The notes: a model not told the origin generated them from the sequence alone. A stretch of DNA of 64,000 nt from Rhodococcoides fascians A44A (GCF_000760735.1 NZ_JMEX01000008.1:1362394-1426393), one strand, 5' to 3'; shown: positions 1 to 8,474, counted from the first letter of the stretch. Numbers and translations: made by a program.

Positions 1-152
1 AGAATGCCGTCGAAGTCGCGGGCCACGGCATCGCGGTCGTCCAAGCGCGGATCGTCGTTGCGCCACACCGTTGCGTCGACTCCGAGCTGGCCCAGGTACT
101 GGACGAGGTTGAAGACGAAGCTGTCGTAGTTGTCGACGACGAGGATGCGCAT
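1..152 (-). CDS. Aminodeoxychorismate/anthranilate synthase component II (TrpG/PabA type), N-terminal fragment
   Basis: The gene runs off the left edge; only about 50 codons are present, beginning MRILVVDNYDSFVFNLVQYL. This start, with the NYDSFVFN element, is the hallmark of class I glutamine amidotransferase subunits that feed ammonia to chorismate-using synthases for tryptophan or p-aminobenzoate. The catalytic Cys-His-Glu triad lies beyond the window, so TrpG and PabA cannot be told apart. It lies 29 bp downstream of the DUF881 gene on the same strand, an arrangement also found in mycobacteria. Confidence 0.85.
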   Translation of the reverse strand, partial: MRILVVDNYDSFVFNLVQYLGQLGVDATVWRNDDPRLDDRDAVARDFDGI

Positions 153-181
153 GCGCCCCAGAATAGGTCACGGCCTGTCGG

Positions 182-937
182 TCATCCTGGCTGGGCGAAC
201 TGCAGCCGGAGAGACCCCTGGTATGCGGGCACCGTCAGATCGTCGGAGGCTCCGACGGTGAGACCCAGGCCGTATCGGACCGAGTACTGCCGAAAGAGTT
301 GCACACCCGGCTCGGCGTCGAGAGCGGCGTTCAGTGCGGCCGCGTCGCCCAGCGCGGTGACGATGTACGGCGGGCTGTACGTCCGCCCGCCCAGCAGCAA
401 CGTGTTTCCGATGCACCGGGGTGCGACATTGCCGGCGACCCGCTGGTCCTGCATCGCGATCGCGGTAGCGCCGCCGGACCACAACGCGTTGAGAACGCTC
501 TGCACATCCTGTTGATGGACCACGAGATCGTCCGGGGATGCGTCCGAGGCGTACCGCCCGTCGCTTCCCCTCGGTGCATCGGTCAGTGTCACCACGACTC
601 CCGGGCCCGACTCCGCCTCGAGCCCGGCAGGCGCCAACAGTGGGCCGACGCCGGCGAGCGCGTCGGCGACGTCGGAGTCTCCGGCACCGGCTTCCCGCTG
701 GAGTTGCTCGACCTGCGCCGCCAGCTCGTCCCGCGTGTTCTCGGCCTGGTCCGCATCATCCTGAGCTGATCTGACCAGCGTCGACAGGCGTGTGGTGTCG
801 GTCCGACGGATCTCGTCACCGCTGGAGAACTGCCGCGTGGTGGACAACAGCACACCGACGAGAAGGCACACGACGACCACCATCACCTGCCACGCGCGCG
901 ACGCGAGCACGCCCGAGCGGTCGTTGTCCGAAGCCAT
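182..937 (-). CDS. DUF881 family membrane-anchored protein
   Basis: A 251-residue protein with a short N-terminal cytoplasmic tail, one membrane anchor at about residues 15-32, and a predicted coiled-coil stretch at about 48-85 rich in Asp, Glu, Gln and Arg. A compact extracytoplasmic domain follows, containing GVVVTLTDAP and the LLLGGRTYSPPY region typical of DUF881. The ATG is preceded by a strong GGAGGA. DUF881 proteins are widespread in Gram-positive bacteria, commonly next to division or cell-wall genes, and have no settled biochemical function. The gene is divergent from crgA. Family assignment is firm; the role is unknown. Confidence 0.85.
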   Translation of the reverse strand: MASDNDRSGVLASRAWQVMVVVVCLLVGVLLSTTRQFSSGDEIRRTDTTRLSTLVRSAQDDADQAENTRDELAAQVEQLQREAGAGDSDVADALAGVGPLLAPAGLEAESGPGVVVTLTDAPRGSDGRYASDASPDDLVVHQQDVQSVLNALWSGGATAIAMQDQRVAGNVAPRCIGNTLLLGGRTYSPPYIVTALGDAAALNAALDAEPGVQLFRQYSVRYGLGLTVGASDDLTVPAYQGSLRLQFAQPG

Positions 938-1103
938 GAAATCCTCCGGTGCTCTCCCCAGCGTTTCCGCTGAGCTAGCGTGTACAGGACATGTGCACGC
1001 AGTTGGGCCTTCAGGCTGCCGTGATCATGTGACAGCACCGAACGCTACCTGCTCGGGGGATCTCCGCGGGCCGCAAGGTCACGCAGTGGCGACTCGGCCG
1101 TGT

Positions 1104-1158
1104 TCATCCACAGGCCGGTCCGCGATTGTCCACAGCTGTTCACAGTCCGGTATCCACA
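1104..1158 (+). promoter_or_regulatory. Cluster of three DnaA-box-like sites upstream of crgA
   Basis: Three same-orientation nine-mers match the actinobacterial DnaA box (TTGTCCACA, TTATCCACA and one-mismatch variants): TCATCCACA at 1104-1112, TTGTCCACA at 1126-1134 and GTATCCACA at 1150-1158. Their starts are 22 and 24 bp apart, about two helical turns, so they lie on roughly the same face of the DNA. They occupy the divergent intergenic region between the DUF881 gene and crgA. Binding by DnaA is inferred from sequence alone. Confidence 0.55.
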
Positions 1159-1212
1159 GGCACCGCTTCCGTGCACACCCAGACGAAGACCGCGACGACG
1201 AAAGGGCGAGGA

Positions 1213-1476
1213 ATGCCGAAATCGAAGGTACGCAAGAAGAAGGACTATGTGATCGCTCCCGGGACGCGTACGCCCGGTTCGGTGGCGTCGGGCCCGTCCA
1301 GCCCGTTCTACGTTGCCGTGATGCTCGGATTCATGCTGGTCGGGCTCCTGTGGCTGCTTGTCTACTACTTGGCCGCCGAGGACATCTCGTGGATGAACAG
1401 CCTCGGAGCATGGAACTTCCTGATCGGCTTCGGGTTCATGGTGGTCGGTCTCGTCATGACGATGAAGTGGCGATGA
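1213..1476 (+). CDS. crgA: Cell division protein CrgA
   Basis: An 87-residue protein beginning MPKSKVRKKKDY, the conserved N-terminus of CrgA. A short basic cytoplasmic tail is followed by two membrane segments at about residues 33-53 and 66-85 with a short loop. CrgA is a small divisome membrane protein in actinobacteria that binds FtsZ, FtsQ, FtsI and CwsA and helps recruit septal peptidoglycan enzymes. An in-frame upstream ATG exists at 1126, but the start at 1213 is chosen because it matches the family and has a GGCGAGGA ribosome-binding site. DnaA-box-like clusters lie just upstream and just downstream. Confidence 0.93.
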   Translation: MPKSKVRKKKDYVIAPGTRTPGSVASGPSSPFYVAVMLGFMLVGLLWLLVYYLAAEDISWMNSLGAWNFLIGFGFMVVGLVMTMKWR

Positions 1477-1533
1477 CGGCGTCGCCCTACCGTCGTCCGG
1501 CCGATCTACTTACACACATGTTATTCATCCCCA

Positions 1534-2016
1534 ATGTGGATAAAGCCTGTGGATGAATCGGGCGGCCATCCACAGAATGTGGACAACTTGTCGTGGGCGA
1601 CGCCCCTGCCTGCGGTGATCGCACTGACCGTCGGCGGGTTTGCCCTGCTCGTGGCCGCATTTCTCACCGACAACGATCCAGCGGGCCGCGTGCTGATCTC
1701 GATCGGCGCCCTGGGCCTGTGGATAATCGCCGGTCTCGCTGCGTATCAGCGACCGCGCCTGTGGATAGATTCGGCGGGACGGCTGTCCGTGAAGCGGTTG
1801 TCCGGCATTCACACGTACACGCGCGACGAGATCTCCCGCATCACGCTGGTGCCGTACCCCCGGCTGGGACGTCGTGTTCCGATGCTCGAGCTGAACGTCC
1901 GCCACCCGGGCGAGGACGACGATCGACTCGTGATCTTCGGCCGGTGGGATCTGGGGACGAGCCCCCAGAACGTGTACGACGCCCTCGAGCAACGCGGATT
2001 CGTCGAGGAGCGCTGA
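1534..2016 (+). CDS. PH domain-containing membrane protein
   Basis: A 160-residue protein with two hydrophobic segments near the N-terminus (about residues 25-44 and 51-70), then a soluble domain with RPRLWIDSAGRLSVKRLSG and LVPYPRLGRRVPMLEL, typical of the bacterial PH-like (bPH) fold seen in the actinobacterial Rv0010c family. It follows crgA by 57 bp on the same strand and may be co-transcribed. The ATG at 1534 is the first candidate; a later start is possible because the first 20 codons overlap a DnaA-box cluster. Its function is not established. Confidence 0.75.
   Translation: MWIKPVDESGGHPQNVDNLSWATPLPAVIALTVGGFALLVAAFLTDNDPAGRVLISIGALGLWIIAGLAAYQRPRLWIDSAGRLSVKRLSGIHTYTRDEISRITLVPYPRLGRRVPMLELNVRHPGEDDDRLVIFGRWDLGTSPQNVYDALEQRGFVEER
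1535..1586 (+). promoter_or_regulatory. Cluster of four DnaA-box-like sites over the start of the PH-domain gene
   Basis: TGTGGATAA at 1535-1543 is the exact reverse complement of TTATCCACA. TGTGGATGA lies at 1548-1556, CCATCCACA at 1566-1574, and TGTGGACAA at 1578-1586 is the exact reverse complement of TTGTCCACA. The four sites fall within 52 bp and overlap the first codons of the downstream gene. This density rivals that of the origin region in this same window. DnaA binding is inferred. Confidence 0.55.
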
Positions 2017-2055
2017 CAGCACTCCCGACACCGGCCCCCGGAGACAGGCAGAGCG

Positions 2056-2967
2056 TCAGAGGCCCATTCGGGATCGGAGGTCGAGCACCCGGAAGGCGAT
2101 GACCGCGAGCGCCACCACTGCGACTGCGGCTACGGCCGCCCATCCGAGGTAGCTGCGGGTCCGACGGTTCTGCACCCGCGCGGGAACGAACAGAATGCCC
2201 GCCGTCGCGAGCGCACCGGCGACCAGGCCACCCATGTGTCCCCACAGCGAGATGCCGGGGATGGTGATGCTGATGACGATGTTGAGGCCGATCACGACCA
2301 GCGCAGGCGTCGGGCTCCGGCGGAGTTTGAGCAGGATGATCGCCTGTGCACCCAGTAGGCCGAAGATGGCACCGGATGCGCCGACCGTCGCGGTGAACGG
2401 GTCCTCGAGCAGCATCACCGACGCACTACCGCCGACGAGAGAAACCACGTACACCGCGATGTAGCGGGTCTTTCCGAGGATCGCTTCCACGTCGCGACCG
2501 ATGATGTACAGCGCGAACATGTTGACGAGCAGGTGAATCAAGCCGTAGTGAAGAAATCCGCTACCGATCAGCCGCTCGTAGTCTCCGAGCGCGACGGCAG
2601 GCGGAAACAAGGCCAAGGACTCGTACAGCGACGACGCGCCGGTGTTGTCCATGACACTGCGGGACTGCAAGGCCGTCGCCGCGAACACCAGAACGTTCAG
2701 CGCCATGATGACGTACGTGACCAGACCGTACGTCGAGTCCGCAGACCCGCCGGCGACGGTGCGCGCACGACGGACCTGCGCATTGCCTGCACGTACGCAG
2801 TCGACGCAGTGCTGCCCGACGGCCGCTGCCTGCAGGCACTGTGGACACGCGGGACGACCGCACCGCGAGCACGCAAGGCCCGTGGGTCGGTCAGGGTGTC
2901 GGACGCACCTCGACTGAGGTGGAGTGGGCTGATCGCCGTACGCGCCACCCCAGCCGGGGTTCGTCAT
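2056..2967 (-). CDS. Rhomboid family intramembrane serine protease with N-terminal zinc-binding module
   Basis: A 303-residue membrane protein. Residues 21-57 hold a cysteine/histidine cluster (C21, H24, C33, C36, C41, C44, H53, C54, C57), a B-box-like zinc site that precedes many actinobacterial rhomboids. The rhomboid core follows, with H145 and N149 as oxyanion candidates, catalytic Ser198 in GASGAIFG and catalytic His244 in WGHMGG. Rhomboids cleave transmembrane substrates within the bilayer. The gene lies 42 bp downstream of ppiA on the same strand. Substrates are unknown. Confidence 0.9.
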   Translation of the reverse strand: MTNPGWGGAYGDQPTPPQSRCVRHPDRPTGLACSRCGRPACPQCLQAAAVGQHCVDCVRAGNAQVRRARTVAGGSADSTYGLVTYVIMALNVLVFAATALQSRSVMDNTGASSLYESLALFPPAVALGDYERLIGSGFLHYGLIHLLVNMFALYIIGRDVEAILGKTRYIAVYVVSLVGGSASVMLLEDPFTATVGASGAIFGLLGAQAIILLKLRRSPTPALVVIGLNIVISITIPGISLWGHMGGLVAGALATAGILFVPARVQNRRTRSYLGWAAVAAVAVVALAVIAFRVLDLRSRMGL

Positions 2968-3009
2968 CTACCGATGCTCCTCTTCGAAAAAGAGTTGAAA
3001 CTCGAGGTA

Positions 3010-3537
3010 TCAGGCCAGCGTGACGCTGGTGATGACGACCTCGTCGACGGGACGGTCACCGCGTCCGACGGGAGTGCCGGAGATAGCGTCGACGACCTTC
3101 TTCGACGCCTCGTCGGTGACCTCACCGAAGATGGTGTGCTTGCGGTTGAGGTGCGGCGTCTTCGTCGTGGTGATGAAGAACTGCGATCCGTTGGTTCCCG
3201 GTCCGGCGTTGGCCATGGCCAGCAGGTAGGGGCGGTCGAACTGGAGTTCCGGGTGGAACTCGTCGGCGAACTTGTAGCCGGGGCCACCTGCACCGGTGCC
3301 GGTGGGGTCTCCGCCCTGGATCATGAAGCCGTCGATGACGCGGTGGAAGATCGCGCCGTCGTAGAACGGACCGGAATCGGAGCCCGACGCGTTGGACGTC
3401 GTGTACTCCTTGGAACCGTCCGCGAGGCCGGTGAAGTTCTCGACGGTCTTCGGCGCGTGGTTGCCGAACAGCTCGATGACGATGTCGCCGCGGTTGGTGT
3501 GCAGCGTTGCCGTTGATGTCTTGTTTGGTGTGCTCAC
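3010..3537 (-). CDS. ppiA: Peptidyl-prolyl cis-trans isomerase, cyclophilin type (PpiA)
   Basis: A 175-residue cyclophilin that isomerises prolyl peptide bonds. Family signatures are [19 protein letters not shown] with the active-site Arg, [27 protein letters not shown] and [10 protein letters not shown]. The GTG at 3537 (VSTPNKTST...) gives the usual family length and a GGTGGG lies directly upstream; a longer frame from 3597 would add unconserved residues. No signal peptide is seen, so it is cytosolic. Its position between the rhomboid gene and divergent cwsA matches the mycobacterial map. Confidence 0.93.
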   Translation of the reverse strand: MSTPNKTSTATLHTNRGDIVIELFGNHAPKTVENFTGLADGSKEYTTSNASGSDSGPFYDGAIFHRVIDGFMIQGGDPTGTGAGGPGYKFADEFHPELQFDRPYLLAMANAGPGTNGSQFFITTTKTPHLNRKHTIFGEVTDEASKKVVDAISGTPVGRGDRPVDEVVITSVTLA

Positions 3538-3618
3538 CCCACCATCGTGCCACCCCGCGCTCGTCGGCCGGTCGCGGACGGTCGGATGTGGCCGCACAGG
3601 ATGTGGAACAGTGGGGGC

Positions 3619-4068
3619 ATGACGAGCACATCGAAGTCTGCGCAGTTCCGGGATGTCGCCGTGAGCACCGGGGGCACCCTCGTCAAGGCAGCGAAAATTT
3701 TCGGAACCGGATCCGCAGGCGTCGGACTACAGCTGGCGAACCGGGCGTACGCGCTGGCCCGACGCGAAGCCGCCCGTCGCCGAGTCCGTCGAGTGACCTC
3801 GGCATCGTCGAAGATCAAGACGGCGAAGACCCGTACGTCGAAGACCTCCTCGGGCCCGTCGCTGCTCGGTACTCCGACACGCAAGATCGTCGCGGTCGGC
3901 GCAGTTCTGGGTGCGGCCGGAGGCATTGCGGTGCTCGTGTCCAAGCGGCGAAACGCGTTCGACCCGCCGGCGGACGCTCCGCCGAGCCTCGAGGACTACA
4001 GCGAGTCCCCGGTGAACGGATCGTCCGCACAGGCCGCGACGCGCGCGGACACCCCGCAGCAGACGTAG
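3619..4068 (+). CDS. CwsA-like cell wall synthesis protein
   Basis: A 149-residue protein with a basic, Ala- and Lys-rich N-terminal region, one predicted membrane helix at about 90-107 ([20 protein letters not shown]), a positively charged stop (SKRR) and a short Pro- and Ser-rich tail with PPSLEDY. This layout and the location between ppiA and the tRNA/gyrA block agree with CwsA (Rv0008c), a tail-anchored protein that binds CrgA and Wag31 and supports cell-wall synthesis and cell shape. Sequence divergence makes the family call tentative. The start at 3619 has a GGGGG just upstream. Confidence 0.6.
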   Translation: MTSTSKSAQFRDVAVSTGGTLVKAAKIFGTGSAGVGLQLANRAYALARREAARRRVRRVTSASSKIKTAKTRTSKTSSGPSLLGTPTRKIVAVGAVLGAAGGIAVLVSKRRNAFDPPADAPPSLEDYSESPVNGSSAQAATRADTPQQT

Positions 4069-4071
4069 CGT

Positions 4072-5691
4072 CTAGCCGCTCGCCTCACCGGCTCGACCCG
4101 CGATCACCAGGCCGACGTTTCGCTGTGTGACGGTGCCGTCCGTCAGATACTCACTGTGGCCTCGGCTGTCCGAGAGACCTCCGTCGGACCGCGTCGCCAG
4201 TGGCCTGACACCGTCGAGCTCACTCGGATCCGATCCGAAGAACCCCGTATCGGCGACGACGTCCTCGCGCGCCTCCGCCACGAACGTGTGTCCCGGCGGT
4301 ACCGAGAGTGCCGAGATGTCGTCGAAGCCGAGACCGGGTGAGCCCAGCGCCACGAGATCGTCCACGCCGGACACCCCTCGTAGGGCGAGCGCGGCAGTGA
4401 GAGAGCCGTACGAGTGCCCCAGCAGCGTGAGATGCGGATCGTCCGTGCGTGAGGCGTCGAGACCATCGAGGAACGCAGCCAAACGGGGAGCGCCGACCGC
4501 GGCCGCCATCGGCGAGACGACGGTGCGCGTCGGATCGAGCAGGTTCCAGCCGAGATGCGGCGCCTCGTAATTCATCCACGTCACGCACGCCACCGATTCG
4601 TCCGGGGGCAGCCCGCTTCGCACAGTCGCAGCCAGCGCGTCCATGTCGGAGTCGTAGCGCCCGACATCGCCGCCGATATCGGAATCCAGTCCAGGGACGA
4701 ACACGGCGACGTGAGTGGCTGTCGACACGTTACCCACCGAAACAGCCGCCAACGTGTCCTCACCGCTGGTGTTGTCCAGCACCAGCAATTGGCGATTACC
4801 CTGTGCCAGAACGGCTTCGATCTCGTCGAGTGCTTTCAACCGCTTCTCGGTCTGAGCGAGACCGGCGTCCGCGTCGTCGAACAGCCCGCCGAAGACGTTG
4901 CCGTCCAACGTCCGAGCGAGGTCGTCGGCAACCAATTCCAGACGCGCTCGCTCGGAGATCAGGAGCCTCCGATTCGCGGCGTCGCGTACCTCGGCCGGAA
5001 CGCCGTCGAGATTCCCGACAGCGCCGGGATCACGGACGAGCAGTGCCGTTCGCTCCGCCGGACTCGCCATCTGCCAGGACACGTTGTTCGCCGCTGCTGC
5101 CGCTGTCGGCGTGGGTAAGACGTCCGGGGCTGTATCGACGTCCGCGGCAAGCGCAGCGGCCGTTGCGACGTCGATGTCGGTGGCACGGCGGATCACTTGC
5201 CGGGCTCGGGCCTCGAGCTCACGTATCACCCTGAGACGATCGCGTGCATGGTCGAACGCATCCTCGGCCGCGACGGAGTACGTCGTCAGCGGATCGGCCA
5301 CCGTTCCCGAATCGGAAATCTCGAGCCTGTGTTCGACGCCGATGCTGTCGCACTCTCGCAGCGCGGCCCGCACAGGATGGGCCTGTTTCGCGAACGTCGT
5401 CACAGCGCGGGCGATGCGACCCAGCTCGTCGGCGTGAGCGCGGTAGTCCGCGATCAGGTGCGACACCGAGAACTGTGCGGCATCAGCCGCGTCTCCGCTC
5501 CACTCGAGCTGTGCAACGGCGGCCTCGATCTCGCCGACCGTGGAGGCGAGAGAGTCGGCCGTCCGTGCAACCCGCGCACCCAGCAGGGTGATCTCCGACG
5601 GTTGCCATCGCTGAATTTCGTTCCACAACAACACATCCACCCCGATGTCGGTCAGGTCGACGCGGACGCGATCGACATGACAGACAGTCAA
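4072..5691 (-). CDS. Alpha/beta hydrolase, DUF1023 family
   Basis: Up to 539 residues. The N-terminal half is helical and coiled-coil-like, resembling WXG100-type modules seen in large actinobacterial DUF1023 proteins (QRWQPSEITLLGARVARTADSLASTVGEIE). The C-terminal half is the DUF1023 hydrolase, with VFVPGLDSD near the oxyanion strand and LLGHSYGS carrying the nucleophile serine. No signal peptide is evident. The farthest start is TTG at 5691; a GTG a few codons inside (IGVDVLLW) is an alternative, so the N-terminus is uncertain. It ends 4 bp from the convergent cwsA-like gene. The substrate is unknown. Confidence 0.8.
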   Translation of the reverse strand: MTVCHVDRVRVDLTDIGVDVLLWNEIQRWQPSEITLLGARVARTADSLASTVGEIEAAVAQLEWSGDAADAAQFSVSHLIADYRAHADELGRIARAVTTFAKQAHPVRAALRECDSIGVEHRLEISDSGTVADPLTTYSVAAEDAFDHARDRLRVIRELEARARQVIRRATDIDVATAAALAADVDTAPDVLPTPTAAAAANNVSWQMASPAERTALLVRDPGAVGNLDGVPAEVRDAANRRLLISERARLELVADDLARTLDGNVFGGLFDDADAGLAQTEKRLKALDEIEAVLAQGNRQLLVLDNTSGEDTLAAVSVGNVSTATHVAVFVPGLDSDIGGDVGRYDSDMDALAATVRSGLPPDESVACVTWMNYEAPHLGWNLLDPTRTVVSPMAAAVGAPRLAAFLDGLDASRTDDPHLTLLGHSYGSLTAALALRGVSGVDDLVALGSPGLGFDDISALSVPPGHTFVAEAREDVVADTGFFGSDPSELDGVRPLATRSDGGLSDSRGHSEYLTDGTVTQRNVGLVIAGRAGEASG

Positions 5692-5718
5692 CCCCGCCCG
5701 GCGCCAGGCTGCGGAGCG

Positions 5719-5739
5719 TTGTCCACAGCCTGTGGATGA
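5719..5739 (+). promoter_or_regulatory. Pair of DnaA-box-like sites forming a palindrome upstream of the DUF1023 gene
   Basis: TTGTCCACA (5719-5727) and TGTGGATGA (5731-5739) face each other and include the 15-bp palindrome TCCACAGCCTGTGGA (5722-5736). A third half-site, TGTGGAGCA, follows at about 5744-5752. The cluster fills most of the 64-bp gap between the diguanylate cyclase stop and the DUF1023 start. It could bind DnaA or act as an operator for another regulator. Confidence 0.45.
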
Positions 5740-5755
5740 AATCTGTGGAGCAACG

Positions 5756-6811
5756 TCAGCGCGCTATTCTCCATTCCGACTGTTCAGGCCCCGACGTGCC
5801 CGGCCGGGGCGGTGTGGACGGGCGGGGCGGTGCGGACGGTGCGGACGGGCGGGCCGACTTGGGAGGACGGCTTCGCTTGGCTCGATACAGATCGGCGTCG
5901 GCCGCGCGGTAGATCTCCGCCCAGCGACGCGCAGCAGGCATGCAGACGATGCCCACACTCCACTCGGCACGATGTGCACGCCGAAGACGGTCGATGATCT
6001 GCCACGCCTCGGCCTCGAGCACTCCGGGCATGAAGAGCACGAACTCGTCGCCGCCCAGACGGCCCAGCACGTCCCGTCGGCTCAACTCCGCCTTCCAGGC
6101 CTTCGACACGCGCGCGAGAAGGACATCGCCTGCGATGTGCCCGTACTCGTCGTTGATGTCCTTGAAATGATCCAGGTCCAGAACGGCCATGCTGACCGAC
6201 AGACCGCGCGCCGCGCATACGGGCAACATCTTGGCGACCTTGGACTCGAAGCCGAATCTGTTCAACAATCCGGTGAGCGCATCGTGCGTGGCGGTGTACC
6301 GCATGCGCCTGGCGAAGGCCCCGAACACTTCGGTGGCACCCACGACGCCGAGGGCAATGAGCACGTACGCGATGAACGAGGACTCGAACGGGCCTGCCGC
6401 GGCGCCGAGTACCGCGAACACCGCAAGCGCGCCCACCCACATCCCGGCGTTGCGCTCGGACCAGAAAGCGCCGATGTGCATGCCGAGGAACATCGTCGCC
6501 AGGACACAGATCAGGTACGTCGGCAAGGTGTTGCTGGCCGAGAAGGACAGTGCGACAGCAACGATCCCCATGAAGGTGACATGACCGATCGTGCGCTTGG
6601 GGCTCGGACCCTTCAACCGCATCAACATGACGGTCGCCGCGACACCGAGAATCAGGGACACGAGAACCGCACACCGCGCCCAGGTATTTGCGCTCGGCCA
6701 GTACGCGCTTCCCCCTGCCGCGTACAGAACCGTCGTGCCCCCGATGTACACCAGAAGGGTGAGCGCGGACTCGTCCAGCTTTCGAGTTTTCGCCATCAGA
6801 CGATCCAGCAT
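5756..6811 (-). CDS. Membrane-bound diguanylate cyclase (GGDEF domain)
   Basis: A 351-residue protein. The N-terminal ~170 residues hold six or so hydrophobic helices forming a membrane sensor module. A GGDEF domain follows, with DALTGLLNRFGFESK, DLDHFKDINDEYGHIAGDVLL and an intact active-site loop GGDEF at about 252-256, which condenses two GTP into cyclic di-GMP. No RxxD inhibitory site was recognised just before the loop. The start at 6811 is preferred over an upstream in-frame codon because GGGGGAGGTGGGG precedes it. No effector gene is adjacent. Confidence 0.88.
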   Translation of the reverse strand: MLDRLMAKTRKLDESALTLLVYIGGTTVLYAAGGSAYWPSANTWARCAVLVSLILGVAATVMLMRLKGPSPKRTIGHVTFMGIVAVALSFSASNTLPTYLICVLATMFLGMHIGAFWSERNAGMWVGALAVFAVLGAAAGPFESSFIAYVLIALGVVGATEVFGAFARRMRYTATHDALTGLLNRFGFESKVAKMLPVCAARGLSVSMAVLDLDHFKDINDEYGHIAGDVLLARVSKAWKAELSRRDVLGRLGGDEFVLFMPGVLEAEAWQIIDRLRRAHRAEWSVGIVCMPAARRWAEIYRAADADLYRAKRSRPPKSARPSAPSAPPRPSTPPRPGTSGPEQSEWRIAR

Positions 6812-6949
6812 TGCCGCCCCACCTCCCCCAGAACATCGCATCCAGCGTCGACGGCGACGTCTGTCGTGCGGGACTTTAACACCTTCCGCCGACATCCGAA
6901 CGCGAAGCGAACCCGGTGAACCGTAGGGAACGAGCCGAGGGGGAGAAAG

Positions 6950-7897
6950 CTAGGACACCAGTTCGGCTCGAGCCGACTCGCGGGCAAGGAGGCGATCGCG
7001 CGACTCCTCGAACTTGGTCGCCTTCACCCCGAGTTGCTCGACGAATGCCGCGAGGCGATCCCTGTCCTGCTCGCCGCCGGGCCCGAAGTCGGTGCGGTCG
7101 AAGATGCGCCACTTCCGCAGGACCGGCATCAGTACCTCGTCGAGGTGCTGGCGTAAATCGTAGATTCCGTGCTTGGCCAGGGACATCGCATTCTTGCGGA
7201 AGTTGGGCATGTTGAGTCCTGGCATGGCGAAGTCCGTCACGACGTCGGCGATTGCCCGCACCGTCTGATCCGGTGTCAGGTCGAGCGCGGCCTCGCCGAG
7301 GTTCCGGTAGAAGATCATGTGCAGGTTCTCGTCCGCGGCGATTCGAGCCAGCATTCGGTCCGCCACCGGGTCACCGCACGCATGGCCGGTGTTGCGGTGG
7401 GACACACGGGTCGCAAGCTCCTGCAACGTCACGTAGGCGACCGAGTGCAGGAAGTTCGCACCGTCCATCGGAGCGTCGACGCCTGTGGTCATGTGCTGCA
7501 TCCGTGCCCGTTCGAGCTCGACAGGGTCCACCGCTCGGGTCACGACGAGGTAATCCCGCATCACGATGCCGTGCCGGTTCTCTTCTGCCGTCCACCGACC
7601 GACCCACGTACCCCAGGCCCCGTCGAGCGAGAAGTTGTCCGCCAGACCTCGGTGATACGACGGCAGGTTGTCCTCGGTGAGCAGGTTCGTGATCATCGCC
7701 GTACGCGCCAGGTCGGACAGTGACGACTGCGACTCGTCCCAGTCGTCACCGCCCATCGCCGCGAAGTTCCTGCCTTCGTCCCACGGAATGTAGTCGTGGG
7801 GATGCCATTCCTTCGCTATCGCGAGGTGGCGGTCGAGGTTCAGCTCCATCGTCGCCTCGAGTTCGGTCAGCAGTTCGGTGTGATCGAGGTTGCGCAT
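6950..7897 (-). CDS. Acyl-ACP desaturase (ferritin-like diiron, DesA type)
   Basis: A 315-residue soluble protein of the fatty-acyl-ACP desaturase family, which introduces a double bond into an acyl chain on acyl carrier protein using a diiron centre and reduced ferredoxin. Iron-ligand motifs are visible: EENRHG at about 104-109 and DENLHMIF at about 186-193. The N-terminal helix ELLTELEATMELNLDRHLAIAKEWHP is typical. The start MRNLDHTE at 7897 is chosen by homology. In mycolata such enzymes feed unsaturated fatty and mycolic acid synthesis. It is a monocistronic gene in this layout. Confidence 0.92.
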   Translation of the reverse strand: MRNLDHTELLTELEATMELNLDRHLAIAKEWHPHDYIPWDEGRNFAAMGGDDWDESQSSLSDLARTAMITNLLTEDNLPSYHRGLADNFSLDGAWGTWVGRWTAEENRHGIVMRDYLVVTRAVDPVELERARMQHMTTGVDAPMDGANFLHSVAYVTLQELATRVSHRNTGHACGDPVADRMLARIAADENLHMIFYRNLGEAALDLTPDQTVRAIADVVTDFAMPGLNMPNFRKNAMSLAKHGIYDLRQHLDEVLMPVLRKWRIFDRTDFGPGGEQDRDRLAAFVEQLGVKATKFEESRDRLLARESARAELVS

Positions 7898-8126
7898 CGC
7901 TGATTCCTGTTCACGAGTTCGATACGCACGTCGCGTCCGAGTGGCCTGATACGCGCTGACGCTAGAGCAGTCCCCGGCGCCCGGTCCCCCGTCCGCCGGT
8001 TGTCTGGGAATCTCCACATCCGGACCGCGGCCGTTTGGCCACCGTCACAGACATTGGCAGTTTTTCGCGGAAGTATGACATAACTGCCACTGTTCGACGT
8101 GGCCTGCACCGATCGACACTTGCACC

Positions 8127-8336
8127 ATGGCAACTTTCCTCGCACTGGTACTCGTACTCGGATTCATCCACGTCGCCGCAACCACCTACGTGCGGCACCA
8201 GACCTCGAGCTCGGTCAGCAGACTCTGGGCCAGCCCCTACCGATACAACTACTTCCGTCCCGACGAGGAATCCGTTCCCACCCACCACACCCGGACGGAC
8301 AGCCGCGCTGCTGCCGACTGCATATCAGGGACCTGA
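8127..8336 (+). CDS. Small hypothetical membrane protein
   Basis: A possible 69-residue protein beginning MATFLALVLVLGFIHVAATTYV, with one hydrophobic N-terminal segment (residues 3-21) and a polar tail containing SRLWASPYRYNYFRPDEE. It sits alone between the divergent desaturase gene and the tRNA-Ala terminator. The composition looks protein-like rather than like GC-driven noise, but no family was recognised and no strong ribosome-binding site is present. Confidence 0.4.
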   Translation: MATFLALVLVLGFIHVAATTYVRHQTSSSVSRLWASPYRYNYFRPDEESVPTHHTRTDSRAAADCISGT

Positions 8337-8369
8337 ACCCTGACACACGCACCTCACGATGAAATCGGA

Positions 8370-8400
8370 CCCACAACGCAGTGATCCCACAACGCAGTGA
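8370..8400. repeat. Two-copy 15-bp direct repeat
   Basis: CCCACAACGCAGTGA occurs at 8370-8384 and again at 8386-8400, one base apart (16-bp period). The second copy runs into the left arm of the adjacent terminator stem. Confidence 0.6.
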
Positions 8401-8432
8401 CCCCGACACGCATTCGCGTATCGGGGTCACTG
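8395..8432. terminator. Intrinsic terminator-like hairpin after tRNA-Ala
   Basis: A perfect 12-bp stem pairs CAGTGACCCCGA (8395-8406) with TCGGGGTCACTG (8421-8432) around a 14-nt loop. It lies about 40 bp downstream of tRNA-Ala on the minus strand and about 60 bp after the small plus-strand reading frame, so it could stop both. There is no long U-tract, as is common in actinobacteria. Confidence 0.65.
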
Positions 8433-8474
8433 TCGATCTGTAAAGCTATCGAATTGTGGAGCTATATCTAATTG

